NCBI GenBank assembly: GCA_947497175.1 | Contig: CANMFM010000014.1 | Span: 1-64,000 of the forward strand | Direction: 5' to 3' | DNA: 64,000 nucleotides | From: an uncultured Aquimarina sp. | GTDB taxonomy: Bacteria > Bacteroidota > Bacteroidia > Flavobacteriales > Flavobacteriaceae | In this document: one piece after another, positions 7,754 to 17,620 of the stretch | Layout of the letters: each line of letters begins with the position of its first letter | How positions within the stretch are numbered: position 1 is the stretch's first letter | Program-made: the position numbers and the translations under genes | Notes under the pieces: model-generated | The model's database searches: none | Told to the model about the DNA's origin: nothing | The model's input: the letters and a program-made list of their open reading frames with translations, nothing else

Positions 7754-10753
7754 CTACTGTACGGCAAATTTAGCAGATCTATTTTTATTTTTCTTATCGC
7801 CTAAACGCACAAAATAAATCCCCGTACTGGCATACGACATATCTAATTCGTAGACGAATCTCCCGTTAGCGTTTTTTTCTACGAAATTTGAAACGATAAT
7901 TTGACCTGTGATCGTAAAAACATTTAGTTTTAATCGGTCTTCTGCACTCGCGTCGCTCATCGTGATTAAAAACTGCTTATTCGGGCGGTTTATCACAATC
8001 AAATCTAAAATAGGAGGTTGATTATCTCCTATGTTTACAGTATAATCATGAGTAGTGCCAAACTGCATAGATAAGCATGGATCATTAAGATCTTCTGTAC
8101 TATTTTCCTGAGTATCGCCCGCTCGTATTCTAAGAAGATGTGTTCCTGTTGTGGCATTGCTTCCTAAAGAAAAAACAAAACTCTGATCTTTATTAGCTTC
8201 TTTAATTACTTCGTTACTCAATATGCGCTCGGCATCTTCAAAAATTCCGTTATCGTTAAAATCTATCCAAAGCGACATTTGTTCTATAGCATCTCTTGCA
8301 AACCCTGATTGAACGGTAACACTGTATAAACCTATCGGGCCATCCAGATTAATGATCAAATTTGTAAAATTTTCATAACCGGTAGTACAGGGTATTGAGG
8401 TATTAGAGATATTTGCTAATATAAACGATGTAATACCATCATTTTGCAATCTGCAATTTGATGTAGGAAAGCATGATCGATGTTCTACTTCTTGTCTAAT
8501 TACATCATTTTCAGTGTTTTCATCACTTGCCAAAGCGGTTCCTATCTCAAAACGATATGTTTGAAATTCTAATAAATTTGCGGTGGTGTTAAACGTATAC
8601 GCTGCAGATTCTCCTGGCTCGATTGTTCCGCTAAAAACCTCGTTGATGGCTTGTTCGTTATCCAGTGTGTAAAATACAGGAATATTAGATTGCGGTGCTA
8701 TTCCAAAATTCTGAATCGTGATCGTGATAGATTCGTTAGAAGAAATCCCTGATCCCGTTACTGGAGAAACCAATCCTACAACACCTACATCATTTTGTAA
8801 CAGCCCTGATACTTCTATGGTAGCACAGTCATTCTCTGGCATACTATCTGTAGTTAGATTGGTTTCGGCGGTGATGACAAACGTATTATCCAGCGTAAGA
8901 TCTGCGGGAGTACTAAATATAAAAGACATGACCTCTCCCGCATTTATCGGGCCGGGAAAGACTTCATTTACTGCCGGGTCTCCATTGATCGAATAGCTTA
9001 CAGGAATATTACTTTGCGTTGAAGTTCCAAAATTTTGAATGGTAACCTCAATTTCTTCGGTAGCTGTAAAGATTTTATTCAACGGATTATCTATACTAAC
9101 GACGCCCACATCATTGGTAACATCCGGAGCAATTTTAAAAACACCTACAATATCTCTGGCATTATCTCCTGTAACTTCAAAATATTCGGCAATATGCCAA
9201 AATGTAGCATCATCTACCGGATCAATACTAAGGTGCGCATAGTCTCCGTATCGTTTTCCATTATTGCGTTGTACATCGGTTCCTATGATAATAGTTTCTT
9301 CTGCAATGGTCATAGTCCCCAATGGATCGGTTGCTAACCTTCCGGTATATCGAATTGAAGCAAAGCTATCTGCTGATGCTCCATCTGCTATAGTACCCAT
9401 AGTTGTGTACCCCATACCAATATTTCCAAAAACATCCATGGCCATACTAGCGCACCATGCACTTTTACCATCTGGTGAGGTGTACGTTCCTTCCTGATAA
9501 ATTTCCCAAGGCTGGCCATCTCCATTTTGTCGTAACTCGTACCAACGTATCCCGGCAACATTATCGATGTCTCCACCCGAGCCATCGGTTCTATTATCAA
9601 TGTCGATAACAAAATTAAGTACAACGCTATTATAACTACAAAATCTTCGATAATTGGTGGCATGCATAACGGCACCTTGTAGTGCATCTATATCCTGCCC
9701 ATCGGTACCCGGTTGTGGCAGATTACCAAAATCCCCACCATCAAATGTCGAATCAAATGGGGTAACAGCAAGTTCTTCAGCCTCTTCAATTGTTGAATTA
9801 TCCGGGGTGATCCAATCTACATTGATGGTCCAAAGTTTTAATTCATCACCACCAACAGGAACATCTGCCCAGCCATCATCTTGATAATAAATAATTTTTG
9901 CATCTCCAGGAGGAGGCAATACTTTGCCTGTAGCATTAAACGATGCCGGGCTATAAAAATTATCTATTTTAGCTCCGGGCAATGGAAAACCAACCATTTT
10001 TACATTCTCTTCTCCTGCCAACATTTTTTCTCTTTCGATCACATAGATCACTTCACTGGTTTCTTGAGAAAATTGATCTTTATTAGCCGTTATATAATAT
10101 CCATCTGACCAGATAGAGAATTTGGTATAATCAGGAAAAGTACCTGTATTAAAACGATATGTAAACCAACCATCATTTACCGGATCTGAACCCTGAGATA
10201 CCGCCACCAGAAATCCATTTGGAGTGCTGCTAAATTGTGTGATCACAAACCTATCTGCAAAATTATCATAAAACACTATGGGATCACCTTCAGTTTCTCC
10301 TGGAAAAATATTAGCTAAAGAGGTCGAAGGAACAATCGGAACACCATTTCTGTCGTGTATAGCAAAGGCAGAATTTTTAGCACTAACATAGTGATTTGGT
10401 CCAATAGCTCCTGTAGGATCTGAAGGCGACTCAACCCTAGAATTTACTTCAAAAACCAGCGAAGGTGCCTTACCTGTCCTAAGGTTTTGAGCCCTTTTTT
10501 GTTGCACTAGTAATGGATCTATTCCTAAAGGCAATCCTTTACCAGGCACATGTTTGTTACCGTCTGTTCTTCTATATTCTTTACCTCCTGCACGAGCTTG
10601 TTCTGGAATTAGATTTTTTCCTAATAATGAACTTACCTTTCTCATATACGCCGCTTCGGTAATCAACGTAGCTTTATTGATTTCTTTTTTTTGAGAGAAA
10701 CCTACGAAAACAGAAAATAAGAAAACAACAGCTAAAACCTTCTTTGGCATCAT
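7754..10753 (-). CDS. T9SS-exported multidomain protein with GEVED and CARDB-like repeats
   Basis: A 1009-aa frame opens at 10783, but the ATG at 10753 (MMPKKVLAVVFLFSVF) puts the signal peptide at the terminus and is preferred (~999 aa). A large N-terminal region (~90-540) carries DPTGAIGPNHYV and likely folds as a beta-propeller-type surface domain. Two ~100-residue CARDB-like repeats follow, each starting NDVGVV-S/L and containing IQNFG and SNIPV. A GEVED domain (~780-925; LWIDFNDNGIFEDAER) comes next, then a C-terminal T9SS type A sorting domain (~930-end; GIYFVRLGD near the end). It is predicted to be secreted through the type IX system and anchored or released at the surface. Substrate unknown. 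Confidence 0.85.
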   Translation of the reverse strand: MMPKKVLAVVFLFSVFVGFSQKKEINKATLITEAAYMRKVSSLLGKNLIPEQARAGGKEYRRTDGNKHVPGKGLPLGIDPLLVQQKRAQNLRTGKAPSLVFEVNSRVESPSDPTGAIGPNHYVSAKNSAFAIHDRNGVPIVPSTSLANIFPGETEGDPIVFYDNFADRFVITQFSSTPNGFLVAVSQGSDPVNDGWFTYRFNTGTFPDYTKFSIWSDGYYITANKDQFSQETSEVIYVIEREKMLAGEENVKMVGFPLPGAKIDNFYSPASFNATGKVLPPPGDAKIIYYQDDGWADVPVGGDELKLWTINVDWITPDNSTIEEAEELAVTPFDSTFDGGDFGNLPQPGTDGQDIDALQGAVMHATNYRRFCSYNSVVLNFVIDIDNRTDGSGGDIDNVAGIRWYELRQNGDGQPWEIYQEGTYTSPDGKSAWCASMAMDVFGNIGMGYTTMGTIADGASADSFASIRYTGRLATDPLGTMTIAEETIIIGTDVQRNNGKRYGDYAHLSIDPVDDATFWHIAEYFEVTGDNARDIVGVFKIAPDVTNDVGVVSIDNPLNKIFTATEEIEVTIQNFGTSTQSNIPVSYSINGDPAVNEVFPGPINAGEVMSFIFSTPADLTLDNTFVITAETNLTTDSMPENDCATIEVSGLLQNDVGVVGLVSPVTGSGISSNESITITIQNFGIAPQSNIPVFYTLDNEQAINEVFSGTIEPGESAAYTFNTTANLLEFQTYRFEIGTALASDENTENDVIRQEVEHRSCFPTSNCRLQNDGITSFILANISNTSIPCTTGYENFTNLIINLDGPIGLYSVTVQSGFARDAIEQMSLWIDFNDNGIFEDAERILSNEVIKEANKDQSFVFSLGSNATTGTHLLRIRAGDTQENSTEDLNDPCLSMQFGTTHDYTVNIGDNQPPILDLIVINRPNKQFLITMSDASAEDRLKLNVFTITGQIIVSNFVEKNANGRFVYELDMSYASTGIYFVRLGDKKNKNRSAKFAVQ

Positions 10754-10851
10754 AGTCAGGAATTTATAATACGCACTACCCAATACTTTTGACTAAAATA
10801 CAATTAAACTTCAAAACATGAATAATGATCAAATAGTTATTATTTTAAAGC

Positions 10852-10886
10852 AACAAAAAAGCTGCCAAAATAATTTGACAGCTTTA
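10852..10886 (-). terminator. Intrinsic terminator of glyS
   Basis: Stem AAAGCTGCCA / TGACAGCTTT with one mismatch; the plus-strand A-run at 10852-10858 becomes the U-tract for minus-strand transcription out of glyS. Confidence 0.75.
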
Positions 10887-10913
10887 TATTTAAGGTGCAT
10901 TGTTTTTTTGAGA

Positions 10914-12449
10914 TTATTTTAACCAATATTCTGCATCGGTTTTTTCAGAAATTAACGCTTTTAATTCGCTAATAGCTACTCTTTTTTGTTGCATTGTATC
11001 TCTATCCCTTATGGTTACGGTTTGATCATTTAGTGTATCATGATCTACAGTAATACAAAATGGAGTTCCATTAGCATCTTGTCTTCTGTAACGTCTGCCT
11101 ATGGCATCTTTTTCATCATAGATTACGTTAAATTTCCATTTTAGGTCATCCACAATTTGTTGTGCAACTTCTGGCAGACCATCTTTTTTAACCAACGGAA
11201 GTATAGCTGCTTTTATAGGAGCTACTACTGCTGGTAATTTAAGCACAACTCGATTACTACCATCTTCTAAATCTTCTTCTTGTAGAGCTGAAGAAAAAAC
11301 AGCCAGGAACATCCTGTCTAATCCTACAGAAGTTTCTACAACATAAGGCACATAACTTTCTTTTAATTCTGGATCAAAGAACTGTAATTTTTTACCCGAA
11401 TGTTCTTCATGAGCTTTTAAGTCAAAATCGGTTCTGGAGTGAATGCCCTCTAGTTCTTTAAATCCAAATGGGAAATCAAATTCAATATCAGCAGCAGCAT
11501 TGGCATAATGTGCTAATTTATCGTGATCATGAAAACGATACTTGTCTTTGCCTAATCCAAGAGATAAGTGCCAGTTTAATCGAGTGTCTTTCCAATAGTC
11601 GTACCATTTCATTTCTTCTCCCGGGCGAACAAAGAATTGCATTTCCATTTGTTCAAATTCGCGCATTCTAAAAATAAATTGGCGAGCAACAATCTCATTT
11701 CTAAATGCTTTTCCGGTTTGTGCAATTCCAAACGGAATTTTCATACGTCCGGTTTTCTGAACATTAAGAAAGTTAACAAAAATCCCCTGGGCAGTTTCTG
11801 GTCGTAAATAAAGATCCATTGCCGAGTCTGCAGAAGCTCCTAATTTTGTTCCGAACATAAGATTGAACTGACGTACATCGGTCCAGTTTTTAGAACCTGT
11901 TTCCGGGCAACCTATTCCAAGGTCTTCTATTAATTGTTTAAAACCTACAAGATCATTTTCTTCTTGAACTCTGGTAAGCTCAATTGTAATTTTATCGATT
12001 TCTTTTTGACGTCGAAGAACATTAGCATTGGTACTTCTAAATTCATCTTCATTAAAAGCATCACCAAAACGTTTTTTAGCTTTGGTAATATCCTTTTCAA
12101 TTTTTTGATTGATTTTTTCTCTAAAATCCTCTACTAAAACATCGGCTCTATATCTTTTTTTAGAATCTTTATTATCAATTAGTGGATCATTAAATGCGTC
12201 AACATGGCCTGAAGCTTTCCAGGTGGTAGGATGCATAAAAATCGCAGAATCTAATCCTACAATATTTTGATGCATATTAACCATACTTTTCCACCAATAC
12301 TCTCGTATGTTTTTTTTAAGCTCTACTCCATTTTGACCATAATCGTATACCGCACTTAAACCGTCATATATTTCACTAGAACCAAAAATATACCCATACT
12401 CTTTGGCATGGGCTATAACCTTCTTAAATGTATCTTCTTGTTTTGCCAT
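10914..12449 (-). CDS. glyS: Glycyl-tRNA synthetase
   Basis: Class II single-chain (alpha-2 type) synthetase charging tRNA-Gly. The open frame extends to 12614, but the ATG at 12449 (MAKQEDTFKKVIAHAKEYG) matches the conserved family N-terminus and gives 511 aa, so the longer start is rejected. Motifs visible: SGHVDAFNDPL near the N-terminus, LRPETAQGIFVNF, the motif 2-like GIAQTGKAFRNEI, and GLDRMFLAVF of motif 3. The C-terminal anticodon-binding domain includes AIGRRYRRQDANGTPFCITVD. Terminators are present on both sides, so it is probably monocistronic. Confidence 0.96.
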   Translation of the reverse strand: MAKQEDTFKKVIAHAKEYGYIFGSSEIYDGLSAVYDYGQNGVELKKNIREYWWKSMVNMHQNIVGLDSAIFMHPTTWKASGHVDAFNDPLIDNKDSKKRYRADVLVEDFREKINQKIEKDITKAKKRFGDAFNEDEFRSTNANVLRRQKEIDKITIELTRVQEENDLVGFKQLIEDLGIGCPETGSKNWTDVRQFNLMFGTKLGASADSAMDLYLRPETAQGIFVNFLNVQKTGRMKIPFGIAQTGKAFRNEIVARQFIFRMREFEQMEMQFFVRPGEEMKWYDYWKDTRLNWHLSLGLGKDKYRFHDHDKLAHYANAAADIEFDFPFGFKELEGIHSRTDFDLKAHEEHSGKKLQFFDPELKESYVPYVVETSVGLDRMFLAVFSSALQEEDLEDGSNRVVLKLPAVVAPIKAAILPLVKKDGLPEVAQQIVDDLKWKFNVIYDEKDAIGRRYRRQDANGTPFCITVDHDTLNDQTVTIRDRDTMQQKRVAISELKALISEKTDAEYWLK

Positions 12450-12598
12450 TATATTTATTCTCTTTTTAAAAATCTTATGCCACTTTATAATCGAGACACC
12501 TATTTTCAAAATTGGTCCCGCAAAAATAGTTGAATTTAAATGAATTGGAAATGAATTTGACCAATTAATGATATCAGTAGGTAATTTCTGATAAAAGC

Positions 12599-12642
12599 AT
12601 AAAAAAACCGCCATATTAATTAAAATATAGCGGTTACAATTT
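12599..12642 (-). terminator. Intrinsic terminator downstream of the coiled-coil gene
   Basis: Stem AACCGC-CATAT / ATAT-AGCGGTT with an AT loop. An A-run on the plus strand before the stem gives a U-tract for minus transcription; the T-run after it could serve the other strand as well. Confidence 0.65.
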
Positions 12643-12656
12643 TTTATATCAAAGAG

Positions 12657-13538
12657 TTATTTCAATTCAAACTGTGTATTAGAAACCATTCTTGGTCCAG
12701 AGAAAAGGTTTACTACGTAATTTCCTTTTACTAGTTCTCCTTCGGCAGCATCAACAAGAACACATACATCTAAGGCTTCGTTTTCATAAAATACTTTGTT
12801 ACGACCACTGTAGGTAAGTACAGCATCATCAAAGTTTACAGAAATTTTATCACCGATAAGATTGTTTTCTGGATTAATAACCTGTACAAAAAGCTCTTTA
12901 TCTCCTTTTTCGGTAAGTTTATTAGGCGAAAGCGTAAAACATACTCTCACTTTTTCTGCCTTACTTGCTTTCGTAGATGTTGAAATTTTACCACTATTAC
13001 GTACACGAACACCTTCAGCTTTGATGTTGGCAGCAGTAAGCGCAGAACCTCTTTCTACAATTTCTGCAAGCTTACTATTTTGCGTTTGCAATGAGTCTGA
13101 TAAGATGATTCTTTGGTTTAATGCCACAGAAGTACTATCTAGGTCTGTTGCCAGCTGAGTATTAGCAGTTGTTAAACTGTCAGCAAGTTTGAATAATCTT
13201 TCGCGCTCTTTTTTAAGTTTTCCTACTTCTCTTCTGTATCGAGAAATTAAAGCCAAATTCGCATCATTGTCTTTCACACTATCTAATAAAACCACGATAC
13301 GCTCTTTTGCTTTAAGTAAATGGTCGTCCATTACTTCATTAAGTGCGATAGCATTGTCATATTTTGTGATCAATTCTCCTAATTCGCTTTCAATAAGATC
13401 TTTTTCTTGTTGCAAAATTGCTTTATTTTGCTTCTCTTCGTTGTAAAACTTATACGTAAATATCCCTAAGATAAGCAACAGTGCTCCTAGAACACCGATA
13501 AGGATTTTAAGGGTTAAGTTATTGTTTTGAGTTGTCAT
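12657..13538 (-). CDS. Membrane-anchored coiled-coil protein
   Basis: 293 aa. One N-terminal transmembrane helix (~10-28, LKILIGVLGALLLILGIF) is followed by a long coiled coil (~30-175) rich in E/K/L/D heptads. The C-terminal beta-rich domain (~190-293) contains VRVCFTLSPN, DKELFVQVINP and VNLFSGP. Most of the protein should be periplasmic. Proteins of this shape are frequent and uncharacterised in flavobacteria; I recognise no named family. It is divergently placed from comF, about 75 bases away. Confidence 0.7.
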   Translation of the reverse strand: MTTQNNNLTLKILIGVLGALLLILGIFTYKFYNEEKQNKAILQQEKDLIESELGELITKYDNAIALNEVMDDHLLKAKERIVVLLDSVKDNDANLALISRYRREVGKLKKERERLFKLADSLTTANTQLATDLDSTSVALNQRIILSDSLQTQNSKLAEIVERGSALTAANIKAEGVRVRNSGKISTSTKASKAEKVRVCFTLSPNKLTEKGDKELFVQVINPENNLIGDKISVNFDDAVLTYSGRNKVFYENEALDVCVLVDAAEGELVKGNYVVNLFSGPRMVSNTQFELK

Positions 13539-13613
13539 AATAATTAATTTCTAATTTTTGATGGTTATTTTCAATCGCTAAATATAATAATTAATGTTAA
13601 TCTGCCTAATAAA

Positions 13614-14294
13614 ATGCTAAGAGACTTAGTCTACTTATTTTATCCTACCTATTGCGTTGCCTGCGACAACCCATTATATAAGAACGAAAGGTTGCTATGC
13701 ACTTCTTGTCGACATGAGCTCCCTTTGGGCGATTTTCATAACGTAAACGCAAAAAAAATTGAAAAAGTATTTTATGGCCGTATCAAAATCGAAAATGGAG
13801 CTTCTTTACTTTTGTTTCAGAAAAACGGGAGAGTTCAAAACTTAATTCATAACCTAAAGTATAGAGGGCACGAAGAAATAGGAGAAGAACTTGGTAAATG
13901 GCTAGGTGAAAAACTGATTCAAAACACTGAATATCAAGATATTGATATTGTTGTCCCTGTCCCCTTACATAAGAAAAGGCTTCTAGAAAGAGGGTATAAT
14001 CAAGTAGAAAAGTTTGGAGTTGAAATCGCCAGAAAACTTAATGCAATGTATGTTGATTCTGTCTTAAAAAAAATTTCCTACTCTCAAAAACAATCTAAAC
14101 GGGGAAAAGGAACCCGATGGGACAATACTTTTGAAACATTTGGTATACAAAATGAGTCTGTTTTTAAAAATAAGCATATTTTGCTGGTTGATGATATTGT
14201 TACTACCGGGGCTACTATAGAAGCTTGTGTTCACGTTTTAGAATCAATCCCTGGTATTAAAATCAGTATCGCAACAATGGCAATTACAGAATAA
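13614..14294 (+). CDS. comF: ComF-family phosphoribosyltransferase-like protein
   Basis: 226 aa. The N-terminal zinc-finger-like cysteine pairs (YCVACDNPLY and LCTSCRHELP) precede a phosphoribosyltransferase fold with VPVPLHKKRLLERGYNQ and the PRPP loop ILLVDDIVTTGATI. Family members participate in DNA uptake during natural transformation, but this homologue is widespread and its exact reaction is not settled. The start is the ATG at 13614, just after the divergent promoter region shared with the coiled-coil gene. Confidence 0.88.
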   Translation: MLRDLVYLFYPTYCVACDNPLYKNERLLCTSCRHELPLGDFHNVNAKKIEKVFYGRIKIENGASLLLFQKNGRVQNLIHNLKYRGHEEIGEELGKWLGEKLIQNTEYQDIDIVVPVPLHKKRLLERGYNQVEKFGVEIARKLNAMYVDSVLKKISYSQKQSKRGKGTRWDNTFETFGIQNESVFKNKHILLVDDIVTTGATIEACVHVLESIPGIKISIATMAITE

Positions 14295-14424
14295 GTCAAA
14301 ATTTTGATTTTAATACTCCTTCTAAGTTATCTATTTATGATCATTGTTAAAATCAGGAGTTTAATTACGTTTTTTTGTTTTTTAATATAGTTGTTTCTTT
14401 GTGCTTCAAATTGGTTAAAGAGAT

Positions 14425-16038
14425 ATGAGAAAAAAATTAAACATGGTATTGGTTCCTTTAGTGTTACTGCTTCTTGTGATTAGTTGTGCAAAGAAAGGAT
14501 CCATAAACGGCGGACCCAAGGATGAAACACCCCCAGTGTTTATCAAAGCGACGCCACCAGATTTCTCTACAAATTTTAATAGCGATGAAATTCGAATTTA
14601 TTTTGACGAATATATCACATTAAAAGACCCACAAAAACAAATCATCATCTCCCCGCCGATGGACCCTAAACCGACTATTTCTCCTCTTGGAGGTGCCAAT
14701 AAATTTATAAAAATTAAGTTTTTAGATACCTTGTTAGAAAACACAACATATAGTATCAATTTTGGTGAAAGTGTTGTTGATAATAATGAAGGTAATCCCA
14801 ATCCTTTCTTTAGATATGTATTCTCTACGGGAGATTATCTTGATTCATTAAGCATAAAGGGAAATGTAACTGATGCACTACAGAAAAAAACAGATCCCAA
14901 TATTACTGTTGCTTTATACGAAATTAATAAAGAGTATTCTGACTCCTTAATTTATACTACAGTACCACGATACGTTACCAATACTCTGGACTCTACATCC
15001 TTCAGTTTTTATAATTTAAAAGCAGGCAAATTTAAACTTGTAGCGCTACAAGATGCTTCTAACAATTATACCTACGAACCCAAACTCGATAAGATTGGTT
15101 TTTATCAAGAAATTGTAAATTTGCCAGAAGATACCGCCAAAGTCTTTAATATTACTTTATTTAAAGAAACTCTTGATTTTAAGCCAAAAAAGCCTAAGCA
15201 AGTCTCAAAAAATGAATTTATTTTCCCGTATGAAGGAAATGCAGATAGTATGAAAATTAAGCTGCTTAGTCAGGTGCCTGAAAATTTTGAAACCAGAACG
15301 ATTCCTGATAAAGAAAAAGACACCTTACACTATTGGTTTAGGCCTTTTTTTGAAGCGGATTCCTTACTTTTTGAAGTTACGAATACAAAAAAGTATCAAG
15401 ATACTTTAATCGCCAGGTTTAAAGATCAATATAAAGATTCGTTACAGCTTTCCTCGGTTTATGGATCGGCCTTACCTCTTCATAAAAATGTTACTGTGCT
15501 GGCAAACACCCCATTAGACAGTATTAACGAAAAGCAAATTACACTTACAGATAAAGATACTGTAGCGGTACCTTTTTCAATAACTGTAGACCAAATTAGA
15601 AATGAAGCACAAGTTATCTTTGAAAAAACAGAGCAGAATGTGTATTCGTTAACATTTTTACCCAAAGCGATCAAAGATTTTGTAGGCAATGTTAATGATA
15701 CCATATCATTTAATTTTAGAACGAAGAAATTAGCAGATTACGGAACCATTTTTCTTACTTTACAAAATGTTGAATCCTATCCGGTGTTGGTTCAAGTCAC
15801 TAATGAAAAAGAAGAAGTTATTCTAGAAAAGGTCTCTACAAAACAAGAAACCTTAACTTTTGATTATCTAGATCCTGCAAAGTATCTTATCAGAGTAATT
15901 TCTGATACAAATAACAATGGCAAATGGGATGCAGGTAATTTCTTGCAGGGAATACAACCCGAAGTTGTACGTTATTTTCCTGAAACAATTGATGTACGAG
16001 CAAACTGGGAGATAAAGCAGACTTTTATTCTAGAGTAA
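14425..16038 (+). CDS. Ig-like domain lipoprotein
   Basis: 537 aa, lipoprotein signal with cysteine ~21 (LLVISCAKKG). The N-terminal ~25-135 matches the bacterial Ig-like family (TPPVFIKATPPDFSTNF, IRIYFDEYITLKDP, TYSINFGESVVDNNEG). The middle is beta-rich and carboxypeptidase-like, and the C-terminal segment contains VQVTNEKEEVILEK and DTNNNGKWDAGN, a calcium-binding-like acidic loop. In Bacteroidota this family is an outer-membrane-anchored surface or periplasmic lipoprotein of unknown job. The 3' end overlaps the convergent nitrilase gene by 9 bases. Confidence 0.82.
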   Translation: MRKKLNMVLVPLVLLLLVISCAKKGSINGGPKDETPPVFIKATPPDFSTNFNSDEIRIYFDEYITLKDPQKQIIISPPMDPKPTISPLGGANKFIKIKFLDTLLENTTYSINFGESVVDNNEGNPNPFFRYVFSTGDYLDSLSIKGNVTDALQKKTDPNITVALYEINKEYSDSLIYTTVPRYVTNTLDSTSFSFYNLKAGKFKLVALQDASNNYTYEPKLDKIGFYQEIVNLPEDTAKVFNITLFKETLDFKPKKPKQVSKNEFIFPYEGNADSMKIKLLSQVPENFETRTIPDKEKDTLHYWFRPFFEADSLLFEVTNTKKYQDTLIARFKDQYKDSLQLSSVYGSALPLHKNVTVLANTPLDSINEKQITLTDKDTVAVPFSITVDQIRNEAQVIFEKTEQNVYSLTFLPKAIKDFVGNVNDTISFNFRTKKLADYGTIFLTLQNVESYPVLVQVTNEKEEVILEKVSTKQETLTFDYLDPAKYLIRVISDTNNNGKWDAGNFLQGIQPEVVRYFPETIDVRANWEIKQTFILE

Positions 16039-16812
16039 TTTAAATTGATCAGCATCATTTAAAAAAGGGAGTTTTTCTCTCATTTCCGATATATGGGATT
16101 TTTCTAGAGTTGCATACCCTATGGTTTCTGTCTCTATAGGGTTTTTGTGTATAATTGAGTTTCCTAATATGTCATATATAGCAGAGTGACCGTTGTATTC
16201 GTACCCTTTTCCGTCGACACCAACACGGTTTACACCAATGCAATAACACATATTTTCGATCGCTCTGGCTTGTAACAAAACATCCCATGCATTAATTCTG
16301 AGTTTTGGCCAACTGGCTACATAAAGCAAAATATCATATGCTGAAGTATTTCTTGCCCATACCGGAAATCTGAGATCATAACAAACCTGCAGTTTTATGT
16401 TCCAGTTTTTATAGTGAACAACGACCTCATCCTGACCGGCTGTAAACACTTCTTGTTCTTTGGCCAACGTGAACAATTGGTGCTTATCATATTTTGTATA
16501 CGTACCATCTGGAAACATAAAAATTAAGCGATTATAATACTTTTGGTCTTCTATTATGATCATACTCCCTGCGATGGCACAGTTTTTCTCTTTGGACAAG
16601 CCGGTTAACCATTGCAACGTTTCACCATTCATGGTTTCGGCTACCTCAACGGCATTCATAGTAAACCCTGTATTGAACATCTCTGGCAAAACAATAAGGT
16701 CGACATCGTGTTTTATACTCCTGATTTTTTGTGTAAAAACTTCTCGATTTTTGAAAGGGTTTTCCCAAACCAAATCAGATTGAATGAGTGCTATGTTTAG
16801 AGTTGTATTCAT
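16030..16812 (-). CDS. Omega-amidase of the nitrilase superfamily (YafV type)
   Basis: 260 aa. The nitrilase catalytic triad is complete: Glu in LPEMFNTGF, Lys in YDKHQLF and Cys in LQVCYDLRFPVW. YafV-type enzymes deamidate alpha-ketoglutaramate and alpha-ketosuccinamate, the by-products of glutamine/asparagine transaminases, so the likely role is metabolite repair in the cytoplasm. It ends inside the last bases of the convergent Ig-like lipoprotein gene. The specific substrate is inferred from family resemblance. Confidence 0.85.
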   Translation of the reverse strand: MNTTLNIALIQSDLVWENPFKNREVFTQKIRSIKHDVDLIVLPEMFNTGFTMNAVEVAETMNGETLQWLTGLSKEKNCAIAGSMIIIEDQKYYNRLIFMFPDGTYTKYDKHQLFTLAKEQEVFTAGQDEVVVHYKNWNIKLQVCYDLRFPVWARNTSAYDILLYVASWPKLRINAWDVLLQARAIENMCYCIGVNRVGVDGKGYEYNGHSAIYDILGNSIIHKNPIETETIGYATLEKSHISEMREKLPFLNDADQFKLL

Positions 16813-16856
16813 AAGTTAAAAATAGTAAAACGAATTCCTGATAAATTATTGAACTG

Positions 16857-17492
16857 TTAAAGAGGATATTTTTTTATAATGGCATTAAGGTCTTTTTCCT
16901 CTTCTAAATAAATTGGTAAATGAAACTCATCTAGTTTTTTCAATGTTTTCAACAGTGCAATCTGCTCGGTTTGAGTTAAACAGCCACTTACCATTTTTGC
17001 TGCCTTATGTGCTTCTGAATAAGCTTTTATAATATTTTCTTCGCCATTTTTGGTTACCCGCAATAATTTACCTCTTTTATCATCAGGATTCGGAAATTGT
17101 TCTATAATCTGATTTTTCAGTAATCGCTTAATCACTTCCATACCAGAGGATTTGTCATAAGCCATTTTTCTGATCAAATCCGTTTTTCCTATAGATCCCG
17201 ATCTATGAAGTATCGCTGTAAAAGCAAAATCCATATCGGTTGCAAATGGTAAATCAACCAATGCAGATTTAATATAAGAATTGGAGTATCTACTCATTCT
17301 ACCAATATAGGCGGCTATTTCAGCTTCTATACTATGACCTGTTATCCCATAATCTTCAGTAGAAATCGTTTCATCCAACCGCTTAGATAACCAATTTGCA
17401 AATGACTTTATTTGTATATCTTTATCTTTTCTATCTTTTACAAACGCTCCTGTTAGATCGATTAACTGCTTTATTAATTTGTAAACCTTCAT
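16857..17492 (-). CDS. MarR-family transcriptional regulator
   Basis: 211 aa, longer than typical MarR proteins (~140-160). The winged helix lies at ~95-165: AILHRSGSIGKTDLIRKM, then the recognition helix SSGMEVIKRLLKN, then the wing NPDDKRGKLLRVT. The N-terminal ~70 residues are an extra helical extension. It is divergent from the TonB-dependent receptor at 17621, and the shared promoter region contains a perfect palindrome (17525-17545) suited to a dimeric regulator. It most likely controls that receptor and itself; the ligand is unknown. Confidence 0.85.
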   Translation of the reverse strand: MKVYKLIKQLIDLTGAFVKDRKDKDIQIKSFANWLSKRLDETISTEDYGITGHSIEAEIAAYIGRMSRYSNSYIKSALVDLPFATDMDFAFTAILHRSGSIGKTDLIRKMAYDKSSGMEVIKRLLKNQIIEQFPNPDDKRGKLLRVTKNGEENIIKAYSEAHKAAKMVSGCLTQTEQIALLKTLKKLDEFHLPIYLEEEKDLNAIIKKYPL

Positions 17493-17524
17493 TAAAAACT
17501 ATTATTTAACACTAATTTATAAAT

Positions 17525-17562
17525 AAGTACTACTATAAAGTACTTTTTTTGTCTAATATTTG
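17525..17562 (+). promoter_or_regulatory. Candidate MarR operator and receptor promoter
   Basis: Perfect inverted repeat AAGTACT-N7-AGTACTT (17525-17545) followed by AATATTTG (17555-17562), a 7-of-8 match to the Bacteroidota -7 element TAnnTTTG. Binding at the palindrome would overlap the promoter, consistent with repression of the receptor gene. A clear -33 TTG was not found. Confidence 0.55.
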
Positions 17563-17620
17563 TGCTTCAAAAGTAAACAATATCGATAAGAATACTCTTA
17601 ATCATTAAAACCCTGCGATT

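Noticed and set aside
12450..12614. N-terminal extension of glyS
   Set aside because: Residues before MAKQEDTFKK are unrelated to the family and overlap the terminator region.
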